Below, one piece after another: positions 48,548 through 62,200 of a stretch of DNA of 64,000 nucleotides. Origin of the DNA: Daldinia sp. FL1419 (lineage: Eukaryota; Ascomycota; Sordariomycetes; Xylariales; Hypoxylaceae); NCBI GenBank assembly GCA_025201765.1, contig MU623382.1, positions 186,001 to 250,000 on the forward strand, given 5' to 3'. Made by a program: the position numbers and the translations under genes. The notes beneath the pieces were generated by a model. That model was not told where the DNA came from. It saw nothing but the letters and a program-made list of their open reading frames with translations, and searched no databases. Positions within the stretch are counted from its first letter, which is position 1; each line of letters starts with the position of its first letter.

Positions 48548-51500
48548 GTGGTGTTGTGTTTAGCTCTGAGTACCTATTCTTACCTAGGATAGCTGGCTCA
48601 CGGATGGGTTACGAGCCCAGGAACTACACGCCTTAGCCCCCCCCCCCCATTAGTGGGAAACGTACTTTTGATTTGCTCGCTGTCTTAACCGAAAATGGGA
48701 ACTCAAGTTTGCTCGGTCTCTTTGTTCCAACCGCCTTAGGTACCTAGGTAGGTAGTTGGGTTAAAGTTACCGTAACTCTACCAATATACTTGAGTTCCCG
48801 CATTTGTACTACTCCCGGTGTGTTGATATACGTAGCTCTCTTCGATGTATATGTACCATGAACTCGACGGTAGCAGCTAGCTTTGCTATATTTATCGTAC
48901 AGTCGATTGCTACACGTGTTATCTACCTAAAGTATTCGGGGCAAATCGCATCTTTGGAGGAAGATGCTACCCTTGGTTTCCAAAAAGAACCTGCGAGGTC
49001 TCGGTTGTGCGTACGTGATACATGCTACCTACCAACTTCAGCAGGTAACTTGTTCGTTTCGTGCGTATTGGAGATGTAGTCTCGTCGAGGGATTACGTGT
49101 TCGACGGCGGAGGAAATACAGGAAATACAGGAAATGCAGGAAATGGCTCTACGGGCTTTGATACGACATACACACGAATATGAGGGTCGGGATATATCTG
49201 AGGTAATCTTCCAAGTGGAGGATACCGGGACATGGATGGTGATCGCAAACTTACACTACACGGTAGATAAGCTTGTGGACGTGTTCACTTCACGTATAGA
49301 CATGAATTAAATTCTATAAAAATTTTTTTCGACCAAATTCTTTTTCTTTTTCATCTTGGTTTCATTCCTGGTAACCCCCCTAACTACATATCCTACCCCT
49401 TACATTCTGTGTGGCATATACCAGACCTAGTAAGGGGTACTTTTATCATAATTCTCCAACTCTCGAACCTTAGCTGGGCTGCCTTGGCCCTTGGGTGACA
49501 AGCTTTTAGCGGGGATGGTACTCGATACCCGATCTCCCCGTCTCTGCTCTGGAACTAGAGACGGGACTGCGCCGTCCGTTGATCTTGGAGGTGGTCGGCT
49601 ACCACATGGCGACAAGGGTCCCGTTTTCGTTCCTCTCCCTCTGGATGCGCGTCTTCCCTATTCTGCCTGATAATTTCCGAAAGGCTTAAATCTGAGCAAA
49701 CCTGGGTAGCATCAAAGGGTACTACTTACTAGTGCTAATCCATATCGGCGCCCTCTGGTGTAAGTGGTGAGTAAGAAATTTTTTCTTCTTTTCTTTCGCC
49801 CCCCGGAGTGACGGAGGATACTTTTTGCAAAATGGGGCCGCGCGGGTTGGTGGCATCGATCTGTCGGCGCGGATTAGGATGGTGGGACTTACGGCGCGCT
49901 ACGAGGTTAATGAGATGATAGATCCCGGCTCAGGGTTTTTTTTGTTCTTTTTTTTTTGGCCTCCATGTACTATGTAAGGTAAAGTATGGCCCTAAGGACA
50001 CGCGAGTATCGCGTGGCCCAAGACCCTAAAAGGGTGGATGGACGGGTTGAAGAAAAGGGAAATATCGATAAATTCGGATATCCGTAAATGGGGAAACTTG
50101 GGAAGCTCAACGGCTTGGCATCCGAACTCTTGGATTTGCTAAGCTTCGAACTACTTAATTACATGATCATTTCTGCGTTGCTGGAAGCATGGCTGGATAT
50201 GCTGGACATGAACAGAAAGGGAGGTCACACGATCTGGCCAGCTTGGCTGGTTATGTGCAATACTACATAGCTACCCACGGGAAGAAAGCGAGTAATGTAT
50301 GTACTATATATAATGCTACCTGTCGTAAATGAAACCCCGGATATAGAATATAGATAGAAAGCGGCGATGGTTTCTGACCAGAAAAAAAAGGAAAAAAAAG
50401 GAAAAAAATAAAAAATAATAATTAATAAATCATGACTCGCATGGCTCACACCACCATCCCCGATCCCATCCCGCTCCTCCCGCATCTTAAGTCCCACGAT
50501 TACGATCAAGTGGCTTGCGCATGCGCGACAGGTCGGCTGCATTAATCGGTATTCTAAAATGTCCCTTTGAGACCACGGGCATATGTGAACACCATACCAG
50601 ATGTTGGGTAAGGTGGAATGATGAAATGGCACTTGACACAGGACACCCAAAAAGCTATGCTAGGCCATGCTAGGCCATGCTAAGCTATGCTAAGCTATAA
50701 GCCGGTGACGATTATTTGGGAAGCACAGCTTTTCTGGTCATCCCGTCCTACGTCCTTGTGTCCCAGTTGCAGAGGGCGCGGGAATACACACATGTGCTTG
50801 TTGGTAACGAGCGTAGAGATTGTGCCCGTCACTGCAGTAGCCGCCGCTTCGGTCAGTCAGCGTCGACAAGCTGATGCATACATCCCTTCTCCCCAACGCA
50901 CCAACAGTTGGCGTAAATCCCCAAAACGCCATCGTGCATGCCTCGTCGCCACCTATTATGGAAATACTTGAAATGCTATTTAGGGTCTAATAAGCACTTA
51001 ATCTGCAGATAGAACTTTCGGTGTTTGGACATTTCTTGATTCTTGAACATTGCGCTTGGACCATTTCACGATATATTAAACACGAGGCAGAATGACGATG
51101 TGCCGCTGCTGGTGGCTTGTGCTGGTAGTTACCTACTTAAGCTTCGTTCCCGTCGGAGTTCTAGTAAGTGGTATTGTGCTACTCGAATACCATACCAATG
51201 ACAGTAGCAGCTATGCGGCTTACTCGCTGGATTGGCTACGGCCATTACTAGAAAAGGGGACCAATCCGCGGAAGGAGATTAACGAAAAAATAAAAATAAA
51301 AAATAAAAAATAAAAAAGGAGATTTAAGGGCCGGAGCTGTAACATGATGCTATTCCAAGGTCGAGAAGGATCGCTAAAACGCGACGATCGTCTAGTTCGA
51401 GATACATAGCCCCAGAATTAGTGCAATTCTACATGTGCAATTACATAGTGTATTGTACAATGGCAGAATGCATACCTGAGTAGGTAGATACAGTACAATC

Positions 51501-54500
51501 CAAGGGGTCCGCGCGGAAATGTTTGTTTTCATTGTGGTTGGCAACGCAAGCGGCAAGCATCTAGCAAGGAGAATGGCACACTGGGATAATGGATTCATCA
51601 ATGACAAACCGACCGCTGCGTTCCGCATTGGGGCTGGTGGTAGACGCCGCCGCCATTTCAAAAAGGGAACCACGGACATCCTATCAGACCGTCTCCACAT
51701 GGAAGAATGGAATGGCGTGTCGGCGTATGTAAGTATGTAGTGTAGGTAGGTCCAAGTACCGTATGTACTTTGTGCCGCCGTGAGGTAACGAATGTCTCGA
51801 AGGATTGCCGTGTGTACATGTAGGCGGCATGGAGATATGGAGATATGGAGACATGGAGACATGTATGTATGGATTATGGATCATAGATTATGGATTACAG
51901 ATTAACGGATTGCATGTACATACGTACGTTGATTACATAGTACATCTATGGTTTTTTTTATGGGCTTATATTACACTGGATGTATAGGAACAGCCTTGAC
52001 ACCGCAACTTTGAGACTTCTAGAAGAACCAGCCATCCGAAAAGCGTATATGGTATAGCCATCTTTCCGTCTTTCCATCTTGGGTATCATCTTAGGTAATA
52101 TGGGATATGGGAGTCCGAATGAAAGCCTAACGAGAGCCAATGATAGTAACGAACGACGATAGCTGATAATGGTAGGCTCTTCTGGGCTCTGACCCTTCTT
52201 ACATGATATGGTTTATATCGTATAATTATAGGCATGTAGTTACATGAATAAATAAATAAATAAATAACATGGAATATATACCTACCTGACCTAGGTACCT
52301 ACTTATATAGTATCTAGTATCGACTATTTGGATTCGGGTGGTCATGTCATCGAGTCGTCAACAGAGAGAAATCCTCCCGGATTCTACCGCGCGGGCCTTT
52401 CGCATGTTTGCGCCTTGTGGGCGTTGCATATTGGTTGTTGCATATGAAACCTGGGAAACTTGTTTTAAGAATGAATGCAACAGGCGTAATATGGTGTTGT
52501 ATGGTGCAGTATGATGATGCCGTATGGTCGGCGGTATGGGTTGCTGTATTGTATTGGTCTCGCACGAAGATATATAGATCAACCAAGGTCTCAGATCTCG
52601 CCCGCTCCGGCGAATATTCGTTGACAAGGTCTTGACGGGGGTCTTAGTAGAGATATTCTCCACCCTTTTTGCCAGCATTTCCTGCATTTTCGCCGCAACT
52701 GGCCCTATCCCCTTTCTTTTCGTTAAATGGTATTTGGAATTTAGGAGATATTTCCGACAACTCGGATTGCTTTCGAATTGTTCGTATCGAATCTTTTCCC
52801 TCTACATTTTGAGATAATTCATCATACCTTTGTAATACTTTTAACCCCCCCCTTTTTTTCCCAATCCATTTACCCTCCCTCCATTTCCCGCCAAAAGTAG
52901 GCGTTGACAGGTAATCGCAATCGCGGCTAGTTTCAGAATTGCGACATAGATCTCGCTCGACTTAACCGGCTAGCCAGACCTAGGTACGATCGCCTTCCCC
53001 ATCAGGCATTCCGCTTGGGTTAGGACAACGCGGGTTGGCACGGTATCAAGTCACAATAGCACAGTTTTCCCCATCTAGGGCAAGGGAAGAATAATAAGTC
53101 AGAGAAGGGAAGGAAACCATCTTCTATTGAGGTATCGAAGGGTTGCAAGGTCAAACTCACACCCGAACCTCGCCGGCTTCTCCAAGAAGGCACACCGAAT
53201 CACATCAGGAACTTGTGATAGTCGGCTGATTTCGGTATCGGTAGTATCGGTAGTATCGGTACTGGGACATTTTACCAAACGTTACTGGTAGATATTATCG
53301 ATATTTACTGATAATTCTAAATTTTCGAGAGCTGAAAAAGACTAAAAAAAAAAAAAAAAGAGAAAGAAAGAAAAGAAATTAAGCGACGACTACCTCAAGG
53401 GTATTACACCTATCGTATATTAGGTACGTACCTATCCATACGTGTATATCCTACCTATAGGTATTACCTTTCAATAAGGTACCTCTCCAATTCTTACTCG
53501 CCTCTTACCTTACCTACATCCATCCATCTTATCTTACATCGTATATAGTCAGCAGCAACGCTGCTTGACGTATACACTGGAAACGTATATATTCGTATAA
53601 AAAAAGAAAAAAAAAGTTCACGTTGTACATTCGATAGAAGAAGAGAGTACGTGGACATACGCGAAAAACAACACGAATGCCGGTGTACCTAACGTTGCCA
53701 CGTACAGTACAGGTTACCGTAGATCTGGTCGCTGGACCCTGACGAACAAAACCACTATCCTTTCGAAAATGGTGAATTACCTCACCTCTCGTACCTTTCG
53801 CACCTATTGAATTCGTACACGAGAAAGAAACCCCGCCGTAAAGGACCCTCTTAGAAATTCGACAAAGGATTAAATAGTAAGTACCTATTAAGTATCTCTC
53901 TAACCTATTTTGTGCCCTGGGGTTACTTCAATTATACTTTTCTTTTATACCCGGGGTCTACCGTTCGCGCTGTGCCGGGCGTTGGCGGAGCCTAGTTATA
54001 AAATTGGTCAGCCACTAGGCGTTCCCGGTCCTTTCTAGCAGGTTATCCCGATTGAATTATTAGCTCCCATTTTTGGTGATTTATTAGGGACCCTTTTAAC
54101 GTTCTAACGTATCAAAGTGGATTAACCAGCTAATCAACTAACCAGTTACCAGCCGGCGCCAGTCAACCAGGTTAACGAGCACTAAGCAGAAATTATACAG
54201 ATTGTACACTAAAGTACTGCAAGTACTTCGAGTACCGCAAGTACTGCAAGTACCTGGCTGCAAATCTGCAAGTACGACTTGGGCAAGTACAATATAATAC
54301 ATGCTAACGTTCTTAACGAATTGCCCAGGTTGCCCCGCTATCAGGCCCATCAGGTCCATCAGGCTCAAATCAGAAGCCCGCCTTTTTCAGCAGCGAGACA
54401 TCAATCAACCGCAACGTCTCCTTCGCGACATCATTTTACCAGCTACCAAAACCAACTGACGCCAGAAAAAAAATACTTTCCCCTCACGCAAATCAAACTC

Positions 54501-54819
54501 TCCTTCGTCTCTTTACACCTTTCAAACCCCCACGCTCGCGTCAAACCTCAAATCTCCAACCAAACGACGTCCCTCTGGTAAATTGATTTTATTTTATATT
54601 CATCTCACCATTGTAGTCGGTATCGGTAACTAAAAAGAACCAATACTACCGACCGCAACAACGCATCCACCATACAACTTTAATTTCCAAACTAACCTGC
54701 TGGTAGCTCATACAGCAGAGTTTATTAAAAATAAAAATTAAAAAGGGAAGAACTGTTTGGATAAGGAACCTGGCATTGAGTGAGAGATCAAAAATACTTA
54801 CAAAATTTGGTCCATCGTC
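48548..54819. other. Gene-poor stretch of 6.3 kb rich in minisatellites
   Basis: I find no gene with domain, splice or codon support. Contents include an exact TACCTAGGTA (48741-48750); tandem TGCTAGGCCA units (50653-50699); ATGGAGAT/ATGGAGAC units (about 51829-51868); an (AAAT)n run (52247-52266); CGGTAGTAT units (53236-53262); and GCAAGTAC units (about 54211-54290). The longest interesting frame, 51092-51313 (73 codons), starts with a signal-like hydrophobic stretch but ends in a Lys-rich AT repeat. A long non-coding transcript or an intron-rich gene that I failed to assemble is possible. Confidence 0.4.
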
Positions 54820-54881
54820 ATGTCAGGTTCGGAGGGAGGATTCGACCTGCTTCGGCGGGCAACACAGGCGATGATGTCAAA
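54820..54881 (+). other. Possible first coding exon of sch9 (or an upstream ORF in its leader)
   Basis: ATG at 54820 opens MSGSEGGFDLLRRATQAMMS and reaches a perfect donor (AAAGTAAGT) after 62 nt, in phase 2. The acceptor AAGCAG at 56560, just inside the main sch9 frame, has the matching phase, so joining gives a continuous 907-aa product. This would need a 1679-nt intron, very long for this group. The alternative is a leader exon or uORF. Confidence 0.35.
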
Positions 54882-56549
54882 GTAAGTAAAGAATTTTGAA
54901 AAAAAATTAAGGGTTCATATGTTATGTTATGTTGCGTCTATTATCCTCAGATCACCAGATCACCAGATCACCAACTCGGAACACGCCCCCCAATTTCATT
55001 CATGCCCTCCTCCCCTTCCCTACCTTGTTTTCATTTTTTTATTTTTTATTTTTTTTATTCATCACCGTCAATCACATTCATTTGTCGTTGCAAAAGAATA
55101 TTGAATTACCCTTCCCCGTACGATCCTTATACCCTCGATACCTTATTATCCTTATGGCGTTATAACCCCAATACCTTGATATCTTCTACCCGTCACCAAA
55201 ATTCATACAATCTACACATATCTCGTCATTATACAAATTACGCAAGCTGCGGCGCCTGGGACCCTTTGGAGCCTCTGGAACCTCTGGAATCACCTACAAG
55301 GTTCTCTTTTCCGTTTAGCCAGTATTTGCCTTCGGATTACGGATCACTGCCCAAGGATATTCCAAAGTTGGCCGTACGACCCCCCTGACTCTAAGTACCT
55401 AACTTTGACCGCAATGGGGCCGGGCTTAATGAGTCGTCGCTGACGGCTGTAACTCGACAACTTCGTACTATCAAGTATACAAAGTATACTATGGAAGTAA
55501 CTCCAAGTTTAAGTCGTCCCGGGCCTTGGTCTGGGTCTCATCTCCCGTCTCTGTATCCGTCTTTCTCGGGTCTCATAATCCAAAGAAAAAGAAAGAAAAA
55601 AAAAGTCGGCTAGGCTATACGAGGTTACTCCAAATTCACCATACACAAAATACTTCACATTATTTCAGCTTCGCGAGTGAGGATTCGGATGAGAGGCTCA
55701 GCCAGTTACAATCCAAATCGGTCAAATCGGTCATCGGCCCTCTTCCCGAGAAGGTTACCAGATGTATACAACTCTACAACTCGACGCTTATTTTTAGATG
55801 AGACCTCCCTGGCTTATCTGCGTTGTACAGTCGTGGCTGGTTCCCGATTCTCGCAACGAGCAGGTCCCCCCATATTGCTTTGGCCAGCTCCGTTCTGCGG
55901 CGAATCTCAGCGCGGGGTTCTGGACGAGGCTTATAATTATTATCATATTGAGGCCTGACTCCTTACTCGCCAGTGCAATAAACCGCAGAGGAGCCCAATG
56001 TCGCTATGTCACTTATGTCACTCTCCTCTCGGTCCCTTCCACCCCCCTCCCCTCTTTAGACCCCTTGGTTCCCTGCTGGCCTTGTTCCTCTCTTGCATCC
56101 ACCCCACCCTCGCGTCGATCCATCTCCAACCGCACCCCTTTTACCCCCACCTCGACTCCCCTTCAAGGTTGCCACATGGCGAGTGTCATGGGTGGTCGCT
56201 TCGAAAGCAACATGGGGTTCGGTTCGACGAAATGGCTCGTGAATATTTCGCTCTTTTTTACCACCTGCCCGCCCATCTTCCGCGTCGCTTGCAATCTCGC
56301 ATCCATGGATATCTAGTTACGTTACGGGATCATTGGATTTCCTCACCGCTACCGTTATTGGACGCTTCTTGCTTCAATATGTCCTCTACCCAAGATACTT
56401 CCTTAAATCTCCCTCTGCTCTAATAATGTTCATATCTTGTTAACCCCCCTTTTTTGTCCCTTTTAAACCCCCCTGCCTTGCTCTCTTCCTTTAGCTCGAA
56501 GAGCATCTTGTTTAATCGTCCTAAGAATTGGGGGTTATAGTTTATTAAC
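54882..56549. other. Long pyrimidine-rich leader or intron upstream of sch9
   Basis: CT-rich throughout, with many short open frames (for example 54924-55388 and 55798-56316) that show no domain features. This could be a long 5' leader, an intron, or promoter. Confidence 0.4.
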
Positions 56550-59274
56550 ATGCCAAGCAGGACATCTACCACGGAGGACGATGGGTCTGATCAGATCGGT
56601 TATGACACCCCACGCTCTGGCATTGCTACGCCTCAGCCTGACCTTCATGATAAACGATTACCGGGTATTATGAGTTACTTTGGCCAGGTTCGTTCTCCCC
56701 CTCTGCCTTATTCCCTTGGCCGCTCGTCTTCTTCCCGAACACCTGAGACTGAGTCGACCTACCCTTCGTGTCCCCAGGAAGAGAAGGATGCGCCCACCGT
56801 ACCTCAGCAATTGCCGAGTCCTGGATCGGATTTGAGCAGCAAGGACCTCACGCCTGAAACTTCGCCTCTCCTTCCACATGAGAGGATTGAACCTCTGGCA
56901 AAAGTGCAGTCCTCGCAGCAATCAGCTTCCGATATCCATCCATATCCTACGCCTCCCTGTTCACAAACACCGTCCGAAAGGGGAGCCAAGTTGTCTGATT
57001 CGAGTGGCGATTCCGACGGGGCCGCGAGCGGCTCATCGAATCGTTCCTCGTTAAACAACAAGAGCGCCACGGACCTCTCGCAGTTGAAAAGTCGGAGAGC
57101 CACTTTGGCATCCCCCCTTACGAGCATTGTCACTACGTCTAGCGTTCTTGCGAGTCACATATCTGTTCCTAGCGATCGTGCTCCTTCAACCACACCTAGT
57201 TCTCCTTCGGATACCCAACCCCCTACAGGCGATGCTGCTGGCAGTTTTTTCTCTAAGTCCGCTTCGGTTGATCGACTCAAGAAGCTAACAGATGGATCGA
57301 AAAAGAGCGGTCCTTCGACACCTACTAGAACGCTCTCGGCTACACATTCGTCCCAACCCGAGGAGAGGTCACCCTCGAAGCTCAGTGGAGATGGTTCGGA
57401 TACGGGTGGCAGGCAGACACCGGTCTCCTCCGCCAGTGGTGGAGCGCAGCCCCCACCGCAGAGGGGCAAACTTACCATCAAGATTCTGGAGGCAAGGGGA
57501 TTACGAAAGAGCCACGATCCCTACGTTGTTGCCGTGTTCCAAAGAAGCGAATTGATTTCACACGGCCCGCGAACATTCGAGGACGAGGATGAGTCACCCC
57601 AGCCAGTGGCGATGGGCGGTATTCCCATACAGCGCCAAGGCAGTGACCCTGGCCGTGCGATGGCAATCCCCATGCGGAGCCGCCAGAGCAGTAATACCAG
57701 TATTTCAGATTACAACACTTTCCGAAATCGCCCTCGGCGATCGTTTACAAGTCCTAAATGGGATGCAGAGGCGATATTGTGAGTATTGTAGATCGTTGGG
57801 GCCCTTGGGCGCATCGACTAACTTGAATAGTGATGTCGTTGATTCAGACATGCTAGTTGACATTTCGATTTACGACCATAACGCACAAGGAGGAGAAGAA
57901 TTCCTAGGTCACGTTGACTTTCAAGCAGCCATTCCCGGAAAGGATGAACCCGTACGAGGTTGGTTCCCGTTGCGAGGAAACGCAGACACGACACCCGACA
58001 AGACACCCACCGGTGAGATATTCGTTGAGGCCGTCTACCAGAGAACAGAGAAGAAGCACTACGGTCCGGACGATTTTCAAATTCTACGATTGATCGGGAA
58101 AGGAACGTTTGGCCAAGTTTATCAAGTGCGAAAAAAGGATACCGGCCGTATTTACGCGATGAAGGTCTTGTCAAAGAAGGTCATCGTTCAGAAGAAAGAG
58201 GTAGCACATACAGTAGGGGAGCGTAACATCCTGGTTCGAACAGCTATGTCGGAATCGCCGTTCATCGTGGGCTTAAAATTCTCCTTCCAGACCCAGAACG
58301 ATCTCTTCCTTGTCACTGATTATATGTCTGGTGGCGAGCTCTTCTGGCATCTTCAAAAGGAGGGTCGGTTTGACGAGAAGCGTGCCAAGTTCTACATTGC
58401 AGAGCTTATTCTTGCCATCCAGCATCTTCACAACAACGACATCGTTTACCGTGACTTGAAGCCCGAGAATATCCTACTCGATGCGAATGGCCATATTGCC
58501 CTGTGCGACTTCGGCTTGTCCAAGGCCAACTTAACCCAGAACGACACCACCAACACATTTTGCGGAACGACCGAGTACCTGGCCCCGGAGGTGTTACTAG
58601 ACGAGGCCGGATACACAAAGATGGTGGATTTCTGGTCCCTCGGTGTCCTTGTGTTCGAAATGTGCTGTGGATGGAGTCCTTTCTACGCCGAGGATACACA
58701 GCAGATGTACAAGAACATTGCATTCGGCAAAGTCAGATTTCCGCGAGATACGCTCTCGCAGGAAGGCAGGAACTTTGTCAAGGGTCTGCTTAACAGGAAC
58801 CCGAAGCATCGGCTAGGTGCCATCGATGACGCAGAGGAGCTAAAGCGTCATCCGTTCTTTGCCGATGTGGACTGGGATATCTTGGCCAAGAAACTCATCA
58901 CCCCGCCTTTTAAGCCTAAGTTGAAGTCTGAGACAGATGTTTCTTACTTTGACCCGGAGTTCACAAACGCTCTTAACACAAACGGTTCATTGAACGAGCG
59001 TGCACAGCAGTTAGCCACGGGCTTTGCTACGTCCACCCCCCTATCGCCGACAACCCAAGCGAACTTCCAGGGCTTCACATTCGTCGACGAGAGCTCCTTG
59101 GACGATCACATGAGAGGGCGGTATATGGATGAGGAGATGGATGACGCAGATCGCCGAGATAACGACTGGGATGACCTTGACGACATCGACCTCCGAAAGT
59201 CGAACAGGATGAGTGGAATCGTAAAGACGGGCAATAACGATGAGCCGTTTGGTGAATCCCACTTTGATATATGA
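56550..59274 (+). CDS. sch9: Sch9-type AGC protein kinase with N-terminal C2-like domain
   Basis: Two exons in this model, 56550-57778 and 57831-59274 (52-nt intron, GTGAGT donor), giving 890 aa. The N-terminal 280 residues are Ser/Pro/Thr-rich and disordered. A C2-like domain follows (GKLTIKILEARGLRKSHDPYVVAVF, split by description; joined at EAIFDVVDSDMLVDISIYD; GEEFLGHV), as in Sch9 proteins. The kinase domain shows GKGTFGQVYQV (from about 499), Lys 521 (YAMK), YRDLKPEN (catalytic Asp 618), DFG (636-638) and an activation loop TFCGTTEYLAPE with PDK1-site Thr 652. The C-terminal hydrophobic motif FQGFTF has Thr 826, the expected TORC1 target. Sch9 links TORC1 and nutrient signals to ribosome biogenesis, growth and stress resistance, partly at the vacuole. 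An extra first exon at 54820 is possible. The 3' end is acidic (DEEMDDADRRDNDWDDLDD). Confidence 0.93.
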
Positions 59275-62200
59275 CACGAACATTTCTTTTTCTTCTTTTG
59301 GACTCTTACGACACGAGTATGACCTCACCCGCTCGTTCTCAGCATTTACAGCGGTTTCGTCTTATTACTCTTAAAAATTCTCTCCATGGCATCATGCATA
59401 GGGCGGCATTCTGCATGAGGTGGCGGTTGGCAGAGGTTACTTAGTCACTACGGAGTGGTAGGGCGTTTGGCATTTGCAAATAGTCTGGAATCATGGCACA
59501 TACGTACACGAAGATGGCGGGATAGTTTCGGAAATACCTATCTAAAAATTCACCCATTCAGGTCACGAGGGACCAGTACAGATCACAAAGATCCTACTCC
59601 TTTGTCGCTTCAGTTTGGAATTTCTTTTTGCAGGCTTGGATGCCGAAGGGGGGAGGGCTATAGGGTTGATAGTGGTTCGTTTGTTATTGCCGAGTTGCTG
59701 CGGCGCTTACGTCCAAGTACTCGTTACAATCTCGAACAGAAAAGGAATTGGTAGTTATTTTTTTGCTAGGTTGCTCGGTATAACAGGTGGCTACTAGTAT
59801 GCTAAACGATGCTTTTGCCGAAGCGAGCGCGCGATGTGGGCGTCTGATTTAAAGCCCAAGCTCTTACAACTTACTGTTTCCCCGTGGTGAACTCTTAATG
59901 AACCTGGGTTCGAGAGGCACGTAACACAGGGCTGACATGCAGATAACGCACACGAAGTACATAGTGTACTAATTTGAACGGCTTACTCACTCCCCTTCAA
60001 GGGAGAAAGAGATACAAAAAGTCGAATAAAACTACCTAGGTTGCTTTATGATTACACACGAGATGCAAAGTCGCGATATGTTTTTTTTTTTCTTTTTCTC
60101 TTTCTTTCTTTCCTTTTTTTTCATCTACCCATCGCCGATTCGGTAGTTAGTGTACGCGAAGAGTTATTAATGAACGCAACAATTGCGATGTATTTTAATG
60201 AACGTAATGCTGATCAAATGCTTATCTCATATTTCCAAAAAAAAAAAAAAAAAAAAAAAAAAACTACCTCAAAAACTTGGATTCCCAAGCTGTTGCATTG
60301 GGATTCGCGTAGAAGATTTATAATAAAACTGGTGTAACTTGTAACCTTTGTGCGTAGGACGAGGGTCTGACTTGTCTCCGTTGGATATTCGCGCGCTTCA
60401 CAACTTTTTTTTTTTCTTGGGTGCGCGTGCGGTTGTGGTGGGACGAGAGTAAGGAAGTATTAAACCGAGTTCGTGGAAAGGGGAAGGGGGAAGGGGAAGG
60501 GGGGGGGAGGGTGGGATAGGATAGGATGGGAGAGGTGCGCTTGTGATGTACTTAGGATGTAGAATGTAGAATGTAGAATGTAAAGGTTCGAGAGAGGTGG
60601 TGAGGCAGAGTGGTAGAGTGGTAGAGTGGTAGAGTAGGTGGTAAAGAGGTATACGGAAGCGCACGAACGGTTGGTGTCGTACGCCGTGTTACACGGAAAA
60701 GAGGCTTGGGACTGCGGGAAACAAGACGCGGGTGATACGACGTTGGGCTAGGGGGGGGGGGAGAGAAGGGGGGGTTGTTTTGTGGTGGATAGGTAAGCTG
60801 ATTATGATGTCTGCGCGTACGTACATGGATGCCATGCTGCTACTGCTCACGTCTTACCTATTATTATTATTATTATTAGTAACTAACCATCTTATTTCAC
60901 CATCTCCTTTTTTCTCCTTTTTCCCGCGTCCAAGTATTCGCTCGTGCCCGCAGCTGACGTATAGGCATGCACGGAGGGTTCGCAGAAGTCGTCACGATGA
61001 AGTAAGGGGACCGGCCCTGGTATTTTTGAGATTGGGGGAGGAGGAGGAGGAGGGGTGAGTGGGCGGGTGGGTGGATGGGTTGGGGAAACGGAGAGAGGGG
61101 AAAGAAAGGAAAAGGGAAAGGGAAAGGGAAGTCGGCGAATAGGAGGCGAGGACTGGGGTGGTTAGGTGGTATACGGACGCGGACGGCGGCGCTAGAGAAT
61201 TTGGTCGTCGTAGTTGTTGGCGGCGTAACGCATACTTGGGACTTGGAAATCCGATACGGAGGACTCGGGATCCCGTCCGGAGTGCCGTGGGCGAACCAGT
61301 CTGCCGGATACGGGCGGGAGATGGGGTGGTGGTATTTGTTATATTAGATAGAATGCGGTGAAAAGGAGCCGGGTCCTTGGTGTTGTGTCGCGCGAAGATA
61401 TGTATTTCGTATTCTTGCAATCTCCCGTTCTTGGGGTGGTGAGTTCTTCGTTCTCTTCCTTTTTGCCTCCTTGCCCCCCCGTCGGTGATGCGGCTAGAGT
61501 ATTCGGGCTACCGTTTCCGGTTATAGAGGCAGGTAATCCTGCCTGGATACGTAGCTGCTCTACTTTTTTTCTTTTTTTCTTTTTTTTTTCTTCGCGTCGG
61601 CCCGGTTTCTGGTCGTCGATCGATGGAGATCCTGGGGTTGGCGGTGTTACGATGGCCCGATGATCGACGGTGGGAGGTTGGCATGTGAATGCCCTCATCT
61701 GGGGGCCGAGGGGCTGCTATCACAAAATTGCTCGGCTAGGGCGCCTAATGAGAGAGGGAGTATTCTTCCCTGCTATACGGAAGCATGTAATCGAATCTAG
61801 CGGTCAACGACCTGCTCTAGCTAGACTAGGAAAGTAGATGAGTGCATACGGACGTAGCTAAACTATGGTCTGCAGACGATGATTTACCTGCCAAGCGTCC
61901 TACCCGCTCACACAATGCCAGGACGGGTAGCCTCATTCTGGATACTTGGGGGAGAGGAGTGTCTATAGAATACGTAAATCCATGATCGATCGATAGTAGA
62001 CTCAAAGCTAGAAAACCCGGCTTGGGGAATAGTTGAGATTGTCGGCATGGTTCCGAATAGCCGATGAGGACGAAGTATAGGACCATAAGCAAGACAATAC
62101 ACGTTACAGCGTCCGCAAAGACCGAGTACATCTCGAATATCGTTTAGAAGAGCTACTAATACAAGGGCCACAAGTACCATACAGTCCAGGAAGAATAGAA

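Noticed and set aside
51092..51313. 73-codon frame with a hydrophobic N-terminus
   Set aside because: It ends in a Lys-rich AAATAAAA repeat and has no homologue that I recognise; chance is likely in a 6-kb gene-free stretch.
54924..56423. Open frames of 141-172 codons upstream of sch9
   Set aside because: Ser/Pro/Leu-rich translations of a pyrimidine-rich tract, mutually overlapping in different frames, without domains.
60992..61420. 142-codon minus frame with Ser/Pro/Thr-rich translation
   Set aside because: It follows from purine-rich simple sequence on the plus strand; no domain or splice evidence.
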